From positions 4,259,001 to 4,323,000 of the forward strand of contig CP084619.1 of NCBI GenBank assembly GCA_025917655.1: a DNA stretch of 64,000 nucleotides, given 5' to 3'. Made by a program: the position numbers and the translations under genes. Positions 9,840-20,404 of this stretch are shown here, in pieces (positions within the stretch are counted from its first letter, which is position 1; every line of letters begins with the position of its first letter). Origin of the DNA: Chlorella sorokiniana (Eukaryota; Chlorophyta; Trebouxiophyceae; Chlorellales; Chlorellaceae). The notes under the pieces are model-generated. The model was given only the letters and a program-made list of their open reading frames with translations, was not told where the DNA came from and searched no databases.

Positions 9840-11578
9840 ATGCTGCACACGACTCCGTGCTTCAAGACGCCGGGCAGCGGCAGGGTGGGCAGCAAGCGGT
9901 CGGCGCGCAAGTCCACGACCAAACGGCACCCTGCGTCCGCTTGGCTCAGCATTAGCAAACCAAGCATCAAACGGCTGGCAAGGCGGGCGGGTGAGAGCGA
10001 TCGGAGCGGCGGGACCTGGCTGTGCTTGCCTGCCGCCAGCTGCTTCTGCTGGCTGAACCCACTGGTTGCGCAAGCCCAGGTCTTGCCGTTGACACATGAC
10101 CTTTTTGTTCGCAGGTATTATTCGCATCTCTAGGGAGTTCTATGATGAGGCATCCGAGGCGCTGAAGGCCTATCTGCGCCGCTGCATGAGCAAGATAGTC
10201 CCGCTGACCGAGTACGCCAAGCGCACGACCGTCATCTCCAACGACGTGGCCTACGCTCTGAAGCAGATGGGCACGTGAGCCTAGACATCATGCTGCTGCG
10301 GCGGCTCACAGCTGCCTCATCTATAGAGCAGGCCAACCCTAAATGCACGGAAACTCTGTTGTGCCTGGCCCCCCTGCCCCAATGCGCTCATGCTTCTCCC
10401 TGGACTGCTCCTGCTGCAGCACGCTGTACATGGAGGGCTGCGACTGGACGTACAAGCAGTACACCCGCGAGTACGTGCGCAGGAAAGTGGTGCGGCCAGT
10501 GGAGCAGCGATACCTGCAAGAGGCGGCTGCACGCCGCACCGCCAGCCTGGCCGCATCCGCCTGCGACTCCGCAGCCGTCGCAGAGCAGAGTGGCGTGGCT
10601 TCCCTGGCTCTGCCGGGCCAGCCAGCAGCAGCAGCACCCCAGGTCTGCCTGGCAGATGAGCAGCAGCAGGGGTCTCAGGCGGCGGCTGTGGCAGCGGTGC
10701 AGGCTGCTCAGGAGGAGGCCGGCTGGCAGCCCAGGCCTGTGCTGGCGCCTGCTGTCCTCCAGCCAATGCCTGAAGCAGCTGGCCCCATGCTGCTATGCGA
10801 GCAAGCAGAGCAGGGGGACGAGGGTGAGATGGCAGATGCTGGCGCCACAGTGGATGCAGCGGCAGCAGAGGAGCAGCAGCTGGAGGAAGAAGAGGAGGAA
10901 GGCGAGGGACAGTTGGCGTCGTTGCCTGCGCTGCAGCCTGCGCTGTCTGCCATCAAACCTGCGGGCGGCGAGCCTATCACGCCGGCTGCTGCGATGCGGG
11001 CAGCAGCTGGCAAGCAGCCAGAGCCCAGCGGCGGCGTACGGACGCCTGGTGTGATGACACCTGAGCGCGTGAAGGAGGTGGGGCAGCTGGCCCTTGTATG
11101 GTCTTGTAAGCAGCGTGCGCATGCCTCAGCTGCTCATGCTTCGCCTTGGCCAACCCTCAAGTGCTTGCTGGCTGGGGCATGGCGCCTTCCTTTCTCAGTG
11201 TCAGTCCACCCCCGCGCGCCCCCTTCTTTTTCTGAACAGGTGCAAGTATGGCTGTCTGATGTGATTCATGGCCCTCTGAGCGAGCATGGATGCATGCGCT
11301 GTGATCACCTAAAGACGGTGAGCTCAGCTGTCTCCATGGGTGCCCTGTGCTGTCTGTTGCCTTGAGGTAGTGCTTCAAGCTGACCGGAGATAGATCTGCT
11401 CAGATGACCCTAACCAGTGTTCCACTTGGCTGAAGCCCCACCTGCTCCTCACTCCATGGTTTAGGTCATGCGCTCAAGGCATTCCGTCTCTCCAGAAGAG
11501 GTGGATGACCTGCTCTATGCTTTGGACAAGCAGGAGCGCATCATTCTAAGCGACGGCTGCCTGTATCTGGCTGCGTGA
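9840..11578 (+). CDS. Divergent histone H4 core fused to acidic linker and winged-helix-like C-terminus
   Basis: Five exons join without any frame break to give 386 residues: 9840-9990, 10115-10274, 10420-11077, 11240-11317, 11465-11578. Residues about 39-108 align without gaps to the histone H4 fold; by eye 35 of 70 positions match canonical H4, including KPSIKRLARRAG, IRIS, LTEYAKRTTV, NDVAYALKQMG and TTLY. The N-terminal tail is basic but is not the H4 tail: the GKGGKGLGKGG and KRHRK blocks are missing. After the fold comes a basic helix (REYVRRKVVRPVEQRYLQEA), then about 200 residues rich in Ala, Gln and Glu with an acidic run (QQLEEEEEEGEGQ). The last 65 residues (VWLSDVIHGPLSEHG, then SPEEVDDLLYALDKQERI and LSDGCLYLAA) look like a winged helix, most like the C-terminal domain of MCM3. 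This fusion is not one I know; the role is inferred to be chromatin- or replication-linked. A TGTAA follows at 11737. Confidence 0.8.
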
Positions 11579-11736
11579 GCTGCCGCTACCTGGCCATCTG
11601 AGCTGCAGGCCCACGGCAAGCGGCTGCAGGGTCCGCCCGGCAATTGGCGCTCACACGGCTGCTGAGGCTGTGATACCATGCAAGACTGACAATGACTGCA
11701 TCAGTTGTGGCAATGCCAGGTGTCATTCGTCCATCC

Positions 11737-11741
11737 TGTAA
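11737..11741 (+). terminator. Poly(A) signal TGTAA of H4-like gene
   Basis: Lies 159 bases after the stop codon at 11578. Its presence suggests the mRNA is polyadenylated, unlike canonical replication histone messages in many eukaryotes. Confidence 0.55.
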
Positions 11742-11844
11742 CTGTGTTTCCCTGTGCGTAGTCGTATTCTTGACGTGTGGTGCAAGCCCTCAGCATAAAA
11801 AGCCCTGCACAACCTCGTTTGGTGCCTCCTCATGCAAGTGAAGC

Positions 11845-11849
11845 TTACA
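11845..11849 (-). terminator. Poly(A) signal TGTAA of prolyl hydroxylase gene
   Basis: TTACA on the plus strand reads TGTAA on the minus strand, about 230 bases after the stop codon at 12078. Confidence 0.5.
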
Positions 11850-12077
11850 TCAAGCACGGTGGAAATGGGGCAGCATTATTTGCCTTGCTTCCAGCAAGAA
11901 GATTAGGAGCAGCAGTTCAACAATCAACAGTCCACAAACGAAACATGGGTCACAGGTTCATTGCAGGGGAGGGTGCCCATACAGCACTGCTGAGCAGGCA
12001 CCACTCTCACAAGAAAAGAATGGTGGACAGGTAACATTGGCAGGTGCAACATGTGCTACGAGTGCATGAACTCGCAG

Positions 12078-14175
12078 CTAGAAGAAGCCAGGGTCGTGGA
12101 CTGGGAGGAAGCCAGCCTTGATGCGATTCTCTCGTCGGCATGCCTCGTCGCCAGGCTGGCACACCTGCGCCGACACCAGCATACGGCACAGCAGCAAGTC
12201 AGCCCAGGCGCTGCAGCGAGAGTCGCTCGTTGCGTGCAGCCAGGCAGAGCCAAGGCGCTCCCACCACTCACCATGCAGTCGCCGCACGACTTGCGGCATG
12301 TGCCCAGGGTGCTGGCCGCGCCGCGCATGAAGCCCGGGTTGCGCGTGCACTCCCCGCGGCGGCCCAGTTGGGGCAAGAGGGGTCTGCATCTGTGCACTCC
12401 TCCGGCTCCAAGACAGGCTCAGGGGGCCCGGGCTGGCCAGCTGGTCAGGGCGGAAGGGCTTGGTGTGGATCCAAAAGATGGCTGCGGGCACACAGCGGAC
12501 ACAGCGTGGGTGGGGCATAGAGGAGGGGCCTGCGGCGGCCTTGCGCTTCAGCCGCAGCGGCTGCACCCCCTGTGATGGCCAGCTGATTAGCCGGCGCAGC
12601 ATGCCGAGGCCGTGAAAGGGCTTCCTGCAGCCCAATGCGCTGGGTTGGGCTGCTGCAGGCGCGACTCACCCACGTACTTCACGCCCTTGACCACGGGGCA
12701 GGCGGTGTGCAGGGCGTGCTGGTCGTGGCTGCGGCCGTCAGGGTGAAGCGAGTGGAACACGATCGCATCGCCCGCCGCGGCTTCATGGCCACGCTGCCCT
12801 GCTTCACGTCGAAACAGAGGGCAGAGTGCTGAAGCAAGGGATGCAGGCTGAGCGCAGGTGCAAACGCAGGGGATATGCACCTAGTATCGGACTAAGGCAT
12901 GGGAACGCTCGCCAGCCTTGCTCAAAGTATGAAGGCAGACCCTCCTTTTGCCAAGAGGCGCGCCCCGTATGCGGTGCAACCCCACAACCCTGTTCCCCCA
13001 CCTCTGCGCAGGGCGTGAACGGCCCGAGGGCCTTGGGCAGCGCTGGGTCGGCCCACTCGGAGTTGGGGAAGGTCGTCTCGCCGCCTTCCTCCACATCAGA
13101 GAGGTACAGCAGCACGGTGGCGGTACGCGGCGAATCGTCGTCCAGCGAATCAAAGTGCGCCTTGTACTCCTGAGAGGTGCCGTACCGCAGCACCTGCAGC
13201 GGTGCGGGGGCAGGACCACGTGCTGAGCTGGATGTGGACCGGGGTGGCGGGCGGGGGCGAGCAGGGGCGGCGCTGCCAGTGGTGTGGGATCACAGACGTA
13301 AAAGGGTGGAATCGCAACAGAGCCGCAGCACTGCTTCTTTCCCATTCACCTGGATGTCTTCCTGGTGGCTCACGTTGTACTTGGTCCAAATGGCCACCCG
13401 CTCCTCCACACGGCTGATGACGTCGTCGTGGTAGCGCCTGCTCACAGGCAGGCGGAGGACAGCGGCATGGCCCGTCATTGCTGGGTGCACTGGCGCCGCA
13501 AAGCTGCGCCCGAGGGTGCACCGGCGCCCTGCCTCGGCGCCCAAAGGGCACACGGCAGGCCAGGCACGGCAAGGCGGCAGGGGCGGCGGTGCTGCTGAAG
13601 TGCTGCAGGCGCCTGCTGAGCTGACAGTGATGTGCAATGTTAAAAGCGACAGCGCCCCTTGCTCATCCTGGCACTGGCGGCGGGGCGTCTCACCTGATGA
13701 ACATGCCGTACGATGTGCGGTAGCTGTCCACCACGCTCTCCCCCTTGGCCCCCACCACCGTGCTCCTACGTAGCTGCACGTGGCAGAGCAGCGGCCGGCA
13801 GGACTCAGACGGCAGCCGTGTGGGCGTGGCAGGCGCCACGATGCTGCTCATAGTGGCCTATGCCCTACCTGCGGCTGCGCCAGCTGTATTATGTGGTCCG
13901 TTTCCTCTTTGGTGGCGAAGCCATGGGCAACAAAGGCCCGTGGGTACCACGACACGGGCTCAAACCAAGGGTGTGCTGCTTGTGTGTCGATGGCGGCTGC
14001 AGGAACAGCGGCGGGGGTGGCGGCGGCGGCTCGGACGGGTTCCGCTTTACGCCGATACCCGGCGTGGGCGGCATGTCCGTTCAAGGTTACTGAATGCAGA
14101 CTGGGACGAGAAGTGGTGCGAACCTGTGCAAGTCGCGTAAACAAGCGCCAGAAGGGCGGCGGCCCGCAAGTCCAT
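12078..14175 (-). CDS. Secreted prolyl 4-hydroxylase with C-terminal ShKT domain
   Basis: Fe(II)/2-oxoglutarate enzyme that hydroxylates proline in secretory-pathway proteins such as cell-wall hydroxyproline-rich glycoproteins. Exons: 14175-14091, 14044-13869, 13773-13694, 13437-13350, 13193-13002, 12828-12670, 12481-12272, 12164-12078. The start gives a signal peptide ([16 protein letters not shown]). The domain has [38 protein letters not shown], the iron ligands H-x-D in [21 protein letters not shown], the distal His in [11 protein letters not shown] and the 2-oxoglutarate Lys in KGVKYV, then [12 protein letters not shown]. Exon 7 ends in a Cys-rich ShKT module ([20 protein letters not shown] then [10 protein letters not shown]). 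Two single-base breaks, in runs at 12771-12773 and 12422-12426, must be bridged. Both look like short homopolymers, but a decaying gene cannot be excluded. Confidence 0.85.
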
Positions 14176-14526
14176 AATCCGACGGCGCCAACCAAGTATT
14201 GTTGTATACGTAGGACCCATGTATTGAAATGCTTCGTGTCGCCGTCTCCGGCATGAACAGCCGCGAAGAGTCACGCAGCTTGACATGGTCAGCATGATGT
14301 CCGGTTTCATGCCGCATTTCCCTCCATCTGTGCTTGCACGACATCCACTGGTCTGCTCTTGGCCCCAAGCGGCGACTCAGGGTGCATCGCTCATCTCCCG
14401 CCTTTCGACTGTCTGCTTACAGCCCGTCTGCTTGTGTAAAGGTGTATCGATCGTCACATTGTGGTTTGCAGCAGCTGCTGCCCTCTCCTGTCCTAGCCGT
14501 CGCACCTGTGGCCGGCTCGCAGCGCT
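14176..14526. promoter_or_regulatory. Divergent promoter, prolyl hydroxylase and membrane protein genes
   Basis: The 351 bases between two ATGs facing outward must hold both promoters and both 5' untranslated regions. No TATA box could be assigned with confidence. Confidence 0.5.
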
Positions 14527-15311
14527 ATGCCGCCTTCTAAGAAGCAAGAGTGAGATCGTGCAGCAACAAGCAGCTCTGATAATAGGGGATTCATTTCAGG
14601 AGCAGCATTTGGTGGAGGGCCAACGGCGGCAGCAGTGCCTTGCTGCGGGTGCCGCTGCCGCTCTGAACTTCTTCATGATCACTGCAGGAAGGGACCCAAG
14701 GCACAGGACGCGGAATCAAGCAGCACAGGGAGCTCAGCGCTGGGCCTGCTGCTCGTGGGTGCAGCCTCAGCAGCGGGCTTTTGGTGGTGGCGCCGCTGCC
14801 GGCAGGCCACCGACGGCAGCAAATCGGGCGGTCGCAGCAGCTTTAAGTTTCCAGCTGCCAAACCTGCCAGCAGCAGCGTGCCAGGGGAGCCGGCACCAGC
14901 AACAAGAAGAACAAGGCGCGGCGGAAGGAGGAGAAGGCGCGGCGGGCGGAGAAACGCCAGCAGTGAGTGATGCTGCTGCAACAAAACGCTCCCCTGCTGT
15001 TGATGTTTGAGGCTCATTTGCCATTGCTGGGTCATTGCCAGGCCTTGGCTGCTGAGTGACCCAACCTTCTATGGTATTTATGTGCCTGCCTCCCCTGTTG
15101 CAGGCAGTTGGATGGCCCTAAGCAGGCAGGCAAGGATGATGACCAGCCGCAGTCCACAGCCGTCCTCAACTACACATACTTCGACTCTGCCCGCAAGGAC
15201 ACGCTGCTGCCGACCGCAAAGAAGCGGCCCACTCTGTCGGCAGCAGATGCGGTGAAGCTGCAGGAGGATGCGGCCTCCGGATCCTCCGGAAACGGGGGAA
15301 AGACGAAGTAG
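14527..15311 (+). CDS. Small single-pass membrane protein with basic coiled-coil tail, unknown function
   Basis: Three exons: 14527-14549 (only 23 bases, MPPSKKQ plus two bases), 14688-14962 and 15104-15311. After a short acidic/Ser stretch there is one membrane segment (SALGLLLVGAASAAGFWWW) followed by Arg, so the tail is probably cytosolic. The tail has FKFPAAKP, then a Lys/Arg/Glu helix (NKKNKARRKEEKARRAEKRQ), then the third exon with AVLNYTYFDSARKDTLLPTA and KKRPTLSAADAVKLQEDA. Exon 2 changes frame in the G run at 14884-14887; one more G links VPGG to AGTSNKK. The splice phases of both introns support the corrected frame. I do not recognise the family. A TGTAA follows at 15472. Confidence 0.6.
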
Positions 15312-15767
15312 TGGAGGAGCAAGAGTGGGTGCCTAGCAGCGTTGCTCGCGCTGTCACCGCCGTTGCGAGCACGACCTTTTCCTGAGTGGCCTCTCAGTTT
15401 TCTGTGCAATGCTTCTCATGCGTTGAGCGCCTAAATTCACAGCCTGACCTTTGTATATCACCTGTACTTGATGTAACAGCATTGACGGCCAGGCAGGCAA
15501 AACAGGCAGAGGAGTGAAATCAGCAAGACGAGGGGTCGCTTCTAATGGTACAAACTACATGAAGCGGGCGTTCAAGGGAGAAGGATACACGGAACATGGC
15601 ATGCGGTGTGCAAGGTGATGAAAGTGGGGGAAGTGCTGGTGTCGCAACTTGCTCTCTGTGCAATGGTTGGGTGGAGGGCAGCGTGCTCAGCGGGAACTAT
15701 CGAGCTCGATTCTTCCTAGTACATCTGCCTACAGCTGTGTCGTGATGTGCATCCCGCCAACCATCGC
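15312..15767. other. Shared 3' region of convergent genes
   Basis: Holds the 3' untranslated regions of the membrane-protein gene (TGTAA at 15472) and of homogentisate dioxygenase. No gene was seen. Confidence 0.6.
15472..15476 (+). terminator. Poly(A) signal TGTAA of membrane-protein gene
   Basis: Lies 161 bases after the stop at 15311 on the coding strand. Confidence 0.6.
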
Positions 15768-18700
15768 TCAACCGCCCCCATTTTCTTGTGCCGGCTGGGC
15801 CTGAGCAGCGCTCGCAGTGGCTTCCACAGCGATTGCCGCGGGCGCCTTGACGCCTGCCGTCGTGGCTGCTCGCTCATCCGCTGCAGGCACCTTTCCGGGC
15901 GTCCAGCTGGGATCAAAATGGCTCTTGAGCCCCACCCAGCACTGGTAATAATTGCGGTCTGCACACGGTGGGGCGCACTGAGTTGCAAATCTGAGCAGAT
16001 CTCAGAGGGGATGGTGAGGTCTGGCAGCACAGAAGGCTGGGCATGGGGGCTGATTCTGCTGCTGCGGCTGCCAGCCAGCAGTCGGCGCCCGAGCGCTCAC
16101 CTATGTTTGGTGCGCCCAGCGCGTGGGGAGTGAGCCGGGCGTGTAATACGTCTCAAACATGAAGGCCAGGGTGTCCCTGCAGCCATCCAGCAGGGGGCAA
16201 GAAAACTGCAGTGTCGTGCCTGTTCAAGGCAAGAGCGGGCAGCTGCAAGCGCAGGCATGGCTCGAGGGGCCCTGGAAAACTGCCATGCCCCTGCAGTGAC
16301 CTTGGGTTGAACCAGACCAAACATGCGGCAGCAGGTCGCTGCCGCCAACAGCTGTTCTCACTTCGGCAGGTGGCCAATCTGTTCGGCCTCGGGCGTGGTG
16401 GCTCCCTCAAAGGTGCGCGTGTCGGGGCCGTGGGGCGTCATGCAGGAGTGCAGGCTGGCGCCGCCTGCAGGGGCAGCACACACTTCGTAGATGCTGCACG
16501 TAAGCATGGAGAGGCATCATGCAGGCCAGTAGCACTCCAGCCTGCAGTAGCCAGAACAGGCGCGACGCGCTTGCTGGCATGGCTGGCGTTGCAGGGGCAC
16601 CTGGAAGGAAGCCCTCGGCCTTGGCATCGTACACGCCCCTGATCAGCCCCATGAACTCGGACATGACGTTCCTGCAGCAAACAGAAGGCTCAAAGAAGGA
16701 CCTCTGCTCACAAGGATGGCTGAAGAAAGAAGAACAAATCAAAGAACGGATGAGAAGATAGAAGTGCCGAGGGCCTGGCAGCGCTGCCATGAGGGAAAGG
16801 CTGCCCGCGGGCCCAGATTCTCGCTGCTGCCTGGGTTCGGCCCAGCGACTGCACGGGTGCAGCTCTGAAGTCCCCCCAGTTTCCCCTGACCCACCCCCTG
16901 CTCACCGGTGGTAGTAAGGCGGGCGGAAGGTGTGCTGTGCCACAGTCCAGCGTGGCGGGAAGATGACAAAGTCGGCGACGGCGGTGCCTGCAGGGGCGGC
17001 AGGGAGCGAACGGTTGACAGGGGCCAGCGAGCGTGCCTGTGAGCCCGTGCACAAAGCGTGGGCCTGAGCTGTCCTGATGACGCCCGCCTGCTGCATGCTT
17101 GGGCCGCGGCAGGAGCAGCAGCGGCTGGGTGGGTGGGGCGCGGGCGACAGCCGACGCGCCACACCTGGGACGGCTGACGGCGCCGTGAGGACGGTGAAAA
17201 TGGAGGGGTCGGGGTGGTCGAAGCTGACGGCATTGACTGCACACACAGTGGGTAAACATGAGGGCAGATGGGAGAAGGGAGCCGCAGAGCTGCAAGAGTG
17301 CTGCCGAGCGAGTCCAGCTGGGCAGATGCTGGCTGGAGCCAAACACAGGGGGCGTGCACACATGCCGCTGTGTGTGTTCAGACCGCCAGTGGCATGCGGC
17401 CCCCTGCAAGCCGTGTTCAACGCAGGGAAACACACGCAACCCACCTGGGCAGAACTTGGAGAGGTCGTACTTGTAAGGCGTGTAGTTTCCATGCCAGGCG
17501 ACCACGTTGAAAGGGGAGAAAGACTGAGCGGCTGCGTTGCGGGCATGGGCGGCAGAAGCGGTCAGCAGCTCAGGAGCTCAGCGCAGAAACGATCCACGTG
17601 GAGAACGTGCGGATGGCCAATCGGCAGTGGGTCTTGTTTCGTGGCGCCTGCCGCCACATGCACCCCATGACAGCTGTGCCTGCAGCAGCCGCGACCCACC
17701 AGAGAAGAGCTGCCCCTCCAGCTTGTGTATGACCGTGTACGCGCAGGCGCGGTCCTCGAACCAGGCAGTGGGCGCCAGGAAGTCACGTGGGTTGGCCAGC
17801 CCATTGGCGCCTGCGCATTTTGACATCGTACAGTGTAACAGTGACGCAGGCGCAGTGTCCAGTGTCCATTGTGCAGTGTCGCAGGCACACAAGGCGGCCG
17901 GGGGTGGGCAGGCGGGCAGTGCTGCGCCAGCCCGCGCCCCAGCAGGAGGCACTGGCGCGGCGTGCAGCAGGGTCGCAAGCACAGCGCACCGATGGGGCCG
18001 AGGTCGGGCAGCTGGAAGTGGGAGCCAAAGACCTCCAGCACGTAGCCGCGCGCCCGCCCGTCTGGAAGGGCCACGCTGCACCGGGACCAGCCGGGAGGAA
18101 AGCATTGCACAGCGGGGAGGGCAGACACCAGTGTGGGGCGGCTCCGGCAGCGCATGCTGCAATCGGGTTTCCACCAGGTGGGGCCGGACTGTGTGGCAGG
18201 AGCGGTTGCCAGCGCCACCGCACACCCACCTGAACCGCATGCCACGCTGGATGACACAGATCTCCCGGGCGCAACGTGCATGCGGCCAAACTCGGTGGTG
18301 ACAAGCAGGGCGCCCTGCATGAATGCAACGCTTCCGAGGTTCAGCCACAGTGCAGCCAGCACCGCTGGCTGCCCACTGATAGGCGGGCAGCGCCAATTCG
18401 TAGCGCGTCACGGGCAGAGGCACCCTTTGCAGCAGGCACCGCGAATCGGCACAGAGCAGATCGCGCCGCCCGCACTCCATGCAGCGTGCACAGCATGCAA
18501 AGCGCCTGCAAAGCGCCGCTTGCCAGCTGCGGCACGATGAGGAAGTCGCCGTCGGCGTTGGCCAGGCAGGCGTCGGCCATGGGGGCGCTGGCTGTGTAGA
18601 TGTGGATGGCGTAGCCGTCCTTGCGCGCGGCACTGCAGGGCGGCCAGCAGGGTGCACCCAAGGTCGACAGGCCTGAGTGCGTGGCGGTGTTGCTTGCTGT

Positions 18701-19574
18701 GTGGGTGGAGAGTGTGTGTGTGCACAGAGGCACACGCCAGCCGGATCTGCACTTTCGCAACGGGCCTGGCTGGCAGCACTACAAAGCCGGCGAGCTTTCA
18801 AGGCTGCGGGCCCGAGAAAGGCGCCGCGGCGCGCACCTGCCGGCGCCGCAGATGGTGAGCATGCCTCGCACAAAGTCCACCGGGTCCTCGGGGATGCTGA
18901 AGGGGCGCCAGCGCAGCTGGTTGGGGGTCACCACGCCGTGGTGGAAGTCGGCGGTGAGCGTCTCGGCTGCGGGGAGCGCAGCAGACCCCGACGGCGCTTC
19001 AAATAATCTGTGAGCAGTGCTGCAGCACTGCCTTGCGGGACAGCCAGTGAATGTCAGTGGGCAGCATCCACCACAAGCTTTGACCCCAGAACTGCGGCTG
19101 GCTCTGTTTGGCGCCCACCAGGGAAGTTGAGGGGGTGGAAGGGCTCGTGTGTCACAGAGGGGCGAATGCGGTACAGCCAGGATCGCCGGTTCTGGGATCG
19201 CGGCGCGGTGAAGGGGCTGCCGCTGAGCTGCTCAGCATACAGGCCGTACGGGCAGATGCGCGGGTTGTTCTGGCCCTCAGGCAGGGCGCCTGGCAGAGCT
19301 TCCGACTGCGCCTCGTTCCCTGCGGCAGCGGGCAGGCATGCGTAAGGCGACACCCACCCACCTGCAACTGTAGACTAAGCAGGGCATGTGGTCACTACAG
19401 CATCCCCACAGGTATCGTGCAGCGCACGAGGGCGTGCCCCAAGCTGGGGACGCCTTGTGTTGCAGCAGGGCCGTGGCGGCAACGCCCGCCGCTGCGACCA
19501 GGCGGTAGGCACCCACCGAAGCCTGCCGAGTAACGCAACGCATCTTGCTTCTCTCCTTGCAGCATACCGACCAT
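15768..19574 (-). CDS. HGD: Homogentisate 1,2-dioxygenase
   Basis: Opens the ring of homogentisate to maleylacetoacetate in tyrosine breakdown; a cytosolic non-haem iron enzyme. Fourteen exons fit: 19574-19517, 19319-19119, 18966-18837, 18632-18524 (GC donor), 18314-18230, 18075-17990, 17810-17700, 17531-17445, 17236-17165, 16987-16906, 16671-16601, 16464-16362, 16176-16101, 15958-15768. Family blocks appear in order: [151 protein letters not shown]. The iron ligands His (RPPYYHR), Glu ([12 protein letters not shown]) and His ([13 protein letters not shown]) are all present. The end is [17 protein letters not shown] plus an Ala-rich tail longer than in animals. Two one-base breaks, at 18264-18266 and 16137-16139, fall in C or G runs. 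The start MVGMLQGEK is the first ATG of the frame. Confidence 0.93.
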
Positions 19575-19909
19575 GGGCCCGCGGCCTGATCGCAAACGGC
19601 GCGGGGCAGCGGCGCAGAGGTTGTATTGAAAGCGAAGTGTCGAGAGAGGGACGCGGCTGGCGAAACTCCCTAGGAGATGATCAAAGCTGCCGGGAAGCAG
19701 GCAACGTCCACCCCTGCTTCACAACTCGATACGGGCCCTCGCCTGCCCCGTCAGCAAAGGCCTGAAAAGCTTTCACAGCGTCCTCAGCCGCTGAATTGTA
19801 TCTTTCCACTGGATATATTCAATGATAATAATGTCACTCAATGGTTAAAAGCCCTCCTGTCAATAGGTTCGGCTTGGACACAGCCTGAAGCTCGGCTGCT
19901 TGCAGCAGC
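19575..19909. promoter_or_regulatory. Divergent promoter, HGD and COA5 genes
   Basis: The 335 bases separate the outward-facing starts of homogentisate dioxygenase and the COA5 gene. The part next to COA5 is AT-rich. No clear core motif could be assigned. Confidence 0.45.
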
Positions 19910-20313
19910 ATGTCAAAATCCTGCAAAGGTTTATTGAAGGAACTCGTAAAGTGCCTTAGAGAGAGCGAGTGCATGAAAACGGTGCGAGTGCGCAAGTGCT
20001 TAACCCGTCTTGCCACTGGCTGGGCATTCCCGTGGTCGAATCAGCATCTCATTTGCAAAGAATGTCTGGAGAGAATGTGGTAGCTGGGTGATGCTGCCTG
20101 GGCAGTGCCCTGGCCTGCTGCCGCCGCCGCTGCCGCCAGCTGCGATGCCGTTAAGCCAGGCCGCTTTGCTCACCAATTGTGCAGGAGGGGAAATCTGTCA
20201 GAGAGTGCGCAACCACCGTTCCTGAGTGCCAGGGCCTCCGCAACGCCTACACCGCCTGCAAGCGCGGCCAGCTGGACGCGCGCAGCCGCTTGCGTGGCAA
20301 CAAGGGATACTGA
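19910..20313 (+). CDS. COA5: Cytochrome c oxidase assembly factor COA5/PET191
   Basis: A 66-residue twin-Cys mitochondrial protein needed to assemble complex IV. Exon 1 (19910-19981) reads MSKSCKGLLKELVKCLRESE then CMKT; exon 2 (20185-20313) reads EGKSVRECATTVPECQGLRN, then AYTACKRGQLDARSRLRGNK and GY, stop. The intron is GTGCGA to TGTGCAG in phase 0. The CKxLLxxLxxCLxxSxC and ECxxLRxAYxxCKRxQLDxRxRxRGNKGY patterns and the length match PET191/COA5 (family knowledge). Like its relatives it has no cleavable presequence, consistent with Mia40-dependent import. Its stop is only 91 bases before the ATG of the helicase gene on the same strand. Confidence 0.88.
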
Positions 20314-20404
20314 CCGCAACCGTCAGCTCTCTGGGTTTATTCTTCACGACCTGGTTCCGTCTGGCTGCCCAGCCACTTCACCCTCTTGAATGTATTTGGT
20401 GCCC

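Larger units (their letters stand above)
11579..12077. other. Shared 3' region of convergent genes
   Basis: It contains the 3' ends of the H4-like gene and of the prolyl hydroxylase gene, each with a TGTAA on its own strand. It is AT-richer than the exons, and no gene was seen. Confidence 0.6.

Noticed and set aside
16101-16140. Stop after the HGD block [12 protein letters not shown]
   Set aside because: With one more C in the run the frame gives [16 protein letters not shown] and splices into the conserved [13 protein letters not shown] exon.
17578-18873. 431-codon open frame on the minus strand inside the HGD gene
   Set aside because: It runs through HGD introns and exons in mixed frame; only short parts match the true exons. 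GC-rich DNA gives long chance frames.
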